From the NCBI GenBank assembly GCA_019237595.1, contig JAFAGU010000081.1:1-7981 (forward strand): a stretch of 7,981 nt of DNA. The letters are read 5' to 3'. The notes under the pieces are model-generated. The model had not been told where the DNA came from, did no database searches, and was given only the letters and a program-made list of their open reading frames with translations. A program made the translations under genes and the position numbers. The stretch is from Betaproteobacteria bacterium. GTDB lineage: Bacteria; Pseudomonadota; Gammaproteobacteria; Burkholderiales; SG8-39. Positions within the stretch are counted from its first letter, which is position 1; every line of letters begins with the position of its first letter. Shown piece after piece: positions 6,533 through 7,981 of this stretch.

Positions 6533-6629
6533 GCGGTCTCCTAGGGGTGCGGCGATTTTACTCGATTGGCACCGGGGCCCCCGAGCAACGCGCAAGGCGC
6601 CGGCGGGTTGACGCTGGCATCATTGCCCC
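6533..6629. promoter_or_regulatory. Divergent gap between cytochrome c and DUF924 gene
   Basis: These 97 bases must hold the start signals for both divergent genes. On the minus strand the cytochrome has AGGAGA (6537-6542) and a TAAAAT box (6555-6560), five of six matches to the -10 consensus, which would give a leader of about 15 bases. I find no convincing -35. On the plus strand there is no clear Shine-Dalgarno sequence or -10 before the DUF924 GTG. Confidence 0.35.
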
Positions 6630-7199
6630 GTGAGCCCAGCCGACCCGCGCGCCGGCGAGGTGCTGGCTTTCTGGTTCCAGGGCTCCGGCCGCGACCGGCG
6701 CTGGTTCCAGAAGGACGACGCCTTCGATCAGCAGATCCGAACTCGATTCCTCGACGCCTACGACGCAGCCGCCAAGGGTGCCCTGGAGACGTGGAAAGCC
6801 GATGCTCGCGCGTGCCTCGCCCTGGTCATCGTCCTCGACCAGTTCCCACGCAACATGTTTCGGGGCACGGCGCGCGCATTTGCCGCCGATGGGCTGGCGC
6901 TGGAGGCGGCGAAGGCGGTCGTTGGGTGCGGCTACGATCTCGGCTTTTCACCGGTCGAACGCATGTTCGCGTACCTCCCCTTCGAGCATGCCGAATCCCT
7001 CGCCGAGCAGGAGCGCGCCTGCGAGCTCACCAAGCCGCTGGAGGCCTTTCCGGAAACCGACGATGCATACCGCTACGCGCTCGCACATCGCGCCATCATC
7101 GCGCGCTTCGGCCGATTTCCCCACCGCAACGCAGTCCTCGGGCGCGCGAGCACCGCGGAAGAGGCGGAGTTCCTGCGCGGTCCCGGCTCGAGCTTCTAG
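6630..7199 (+). CDS. DUF924 family protein
   Basis: A 189-residue soluble, mostly helical protein with no signal peptide or membrane segment. It carries the marks of the DUF924 family (related in fold to TPR-like helical repeats): EVLAFWF at 10-16, WFQKDDAFDQQI at 25-36, LDQFPRNMFRGTARAFAADG at 69-88, AYLPFEHAESLAEQE at 114-128, and IARFGRFPHRNAVLGRAST at 157-175. Length and motif order are those of complete members. The function of the family is not established, and I do not assign one. The start is GTG at 6630; there is no Shine-Dalgarno sequence, but the family motif begins ten residues in and no better start is seen. It is divergent from the cytochrome, and its TAG stop shares the sequence CTAG with the stop of the convergent gene that follows. 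Confidence 0.9.
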   Translation: MSPADPRAGEVLAFWFQGSGRDRRWFQKDDAFDQQIRTRFLDAYDAAAKGALETWKADARACLALVIVLDQFPRNMFRGTARAFAADGLALEAAKAVVGCGYDLGFSPVERMFAYLPFEHAESLAEQERACELTKPLEAFPETDDAYRYALAHRAIIARFGRFPHRNAVLGRASTAEEAEFLRGPGSSF

Positions 7200-7567
7200 C
7201 GCTGCTCGGCGATGATCGGTGTGCCGGGCCGCACGGCGAGCGCGCGGTTGACCGAGATGAGCGGCATCACCGCGGCAAGCTGCGAGGATTTCGGCTCGCC
7301 CAGGCGCAAGGCGACCGCGTCTCCAACCGATGCGCTCATGCCGGACGGGAGGACGACGAGTTGACGCTTGCGCTCGGCCAGGACCTCGGCATCGAGCTCG
7401 ACGTCCAGCCAGCGCGTGCCGCGCGCCCCGCGGGCCATCGAAAGCTCGACGAGCACGCCTCGCGCAGCTTCAACGTAGATGCCGCGGACGCGCCCCGTCG
7501 CCTCCTGTGCGTTCGCCGCGGAGGCGAACATCGATGCCGCGAGAAGAAAAAGAGCAATCTTCCTCAT
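7196..7567 (-). CDS. Small exported protein of unknown function
   Basis: A 123-residue protein I do not recognise. Residues 1-20 are a clear Sec signal peptide: basic MRK, a hydrophobic core, then SAANA before Gln21. The mature ~103 residues have alternating hydrophobic stretches (GIYVEAARGVLVELS at 29-43, LDVELDAEVL at 54-63, LVVLPSGMSASVGDAVALRL at 70-89), which suggests a small beta-rich domain, perhaps OB-like. There is no cysteine, so no lipobox or disulfide. The ATG at 7567 is chosen because it places the signal at the N-terminus; an in-frame ATG at 7591 would add MRGAKSAR. Neither start has a clear Shine-Dalgarno sequence. It lies 77 bases downstream of ilvD on the same strand, so the two may be co-transcribed. 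The signal peptide and normal codon use make it likely real. Confidence 0.75.
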   Translation of the reverse strand: MRKIALFLLAASMFASAANAQEATGRVRGIYVEAARGVLVELSMARGARGTRWLDVELDAEVLAERKRQLVVLPSGMSASVGDAVALRLGEPKSSQLAAVMPLISVNRALAVRPGTPIIAEQR

Positions 7568-7604
7568 GCGCGCAGACTTTGCGCCGCGCATGTGATGCGC
7601 GCAG
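7566..7604. repeat. Three alternating copies of ATGCGCG at the start of the exported-protein gene
   Basis: ATGCGCG occurs at 7566-7572, inverted as CGCGCAT at 7585-7591, and direct again at 7595-7601. The second and third copies make a 7-bp inverted repeat with a three-base loop, GTG. The first and third are part of a 10-base direct repeat, ATGCGCGCAG. The first copy covers the start codon at 7567. The RNA could form two competing hairpins, one including the start codon. Confidence 0.45.
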
Positions 7605-7644
7605 CCTCGCCCCCGGCGCGCGGAGCAGCCTCTTCGGAGCGTCG

Positions 7645-7981
7645 TCAGCCCGCGTCAGTCACCGCGCCTTCCGAGGCGGTGGACACGAGCCTCGTGTACT
7701 TGCCGAGGAGCCCTGTCGTATAGCGCGCCTTGGGCTGCTTCCATTTCTTGCGCCGCGCTGCCAGCTCCTTCGCGGGCACGTTGAGCTGGATCAGCCGCTT
7801 CTTCGCGTCGATGGTGATGGAATCGCCCTCCTTCACGAGCGCAATGGTCCCGCCGACATAGGCCTCCGGAGCTACGTGGCCGACGACCATGCCCCAGGTA
7901 CCGCCGGAAAACCGGCCGTCGGTGAGCAGACCCACCGACTCGCCCAGCCCCTGGCCGATGAGCGCTGACGTAGGCGCGAGC
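7645..7981 (-). CDS. ilvD: Dihydroxy-acid dehydratase, C-terminal part
   Basis: The last 112 residues of IlvD; the N-terminal roughly four-fifths lies beyond the right edge. The frame reads from the edge as LAPTSALIGQGLGESVGLL, then TDGRFSGGTWG, VVGHVAPEAYVGGTIALV and EGDSITID, the hallmark C-terminal region of the IlvD/Edd family; the Ser of SGG is the proposed catalytic base. The enzyme is an Fe-S dehydratase that turns 2,3-dihydroxy-isovalerate (or the methylvalerate form) into the 2-oxo acid in valine, isoleucine and leucine synthesis. The length and LLGKYTRLVSTASEGAVTD ending suit IlvD rather than Edd. There is no break in the frame. No T-rich terminator follows, only the GC-rich 77-base gap before the exported-protein gene. 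Confidence 0.94.
   Translation of the reverse strand, partial: LAPTSALIGQGLGESVGLLTDGRFSGGTWGMVVGHVAPEAYVGGTIALVKEGDSITIDAKKRLIQLNVPAKELAARRKKWKQPKARYTTGLLGKYTRLVSTASEGAVTDAG

Noticed and set aside
6608..6613. TTGACG before the DUF924 gene as a -35 box
   Set aside because: A -10 at normal spacing would fall inside the coding region and no TATAAT-like sequence is there.

Overview
The window is compact, GC-rich (roughly two-thirds G+C) and almost entirely coding. Gene content and the wording of the proteins (LivH/M/G/F, a CDP-glucoseen-reductase-like flavoprotein, a small class I cytochrome c, a DUF924 protein, IlvD) point to a betaproteobacterium, probably Burkholderiales-like; that placement is an inference from protein style, not from a marker gene. 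No rRNA, tRNA, CRISPR array, insertion sequence, integrase or phage gene is visible.

Layout, left to right. (1) Bases 1-167, minus strand: the 5' part of cutA, cut by the window edge. (2) 185-1252, plus strand: a [2Fe-2S]/FAD/NAD(P) reductase whose start codon lies only 17 bases from the divergent cutA start. (3) 1213-6113, minus strand: a five-gene high-affinity amino-acid-type ABC importer, transcribed right to left: lipoprotein substrate-binding protein, then an intrinsic terminator-like hairpin, then livH, livM, livG and livF. The last four genes are joined by 4-, 4- and 11-base overlaps. The livF end overlaps the convergent reductase end by 40 bases. (4) 6218-6532, minus strand: a small periplasmic cytochrome c just upstream of the transporter. 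(5) 6630-7199, plus strand: a DUF924 protein. (6) 7196-7567, minus strand: a small exported protein of unknown function whose stop codon shares a CTAG with that of the DUF924 gene. (7) 7645-7981, minus strand: the C-terminal part of ilvD (dihydroxy-acid dehydratase), running off the right edge.

How the genes work together. The binding protein captures a ligand, most likely a branched-chain or related amino acid, in the periplasm. LivH and LivM form the inner-membrane pore and LivG and LivF hydrolyse ATP. The hairpin after the binding-protein gene would allow more binding protein than pore and ATPase subunits to be made. IlvD, in branched-chain amino acid synthesis, lies about 1.5 kb away, a suggestive but common kind of neighbourhood. 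The cytochrome and reductase are both redox proteins, but nothing here links them to each other or to transport.

I see no convincing undescribed system: this is an ordinary core-genome region. The points worth a second look are small: the terminator inside the liv operon, the lipid-anchored binding protein with low-complexity tails at both ends, a cysteine-containing extra loop in LivH, tight overlaps between convergent and divergent genes, and a few short repeats in intergenic gaps.
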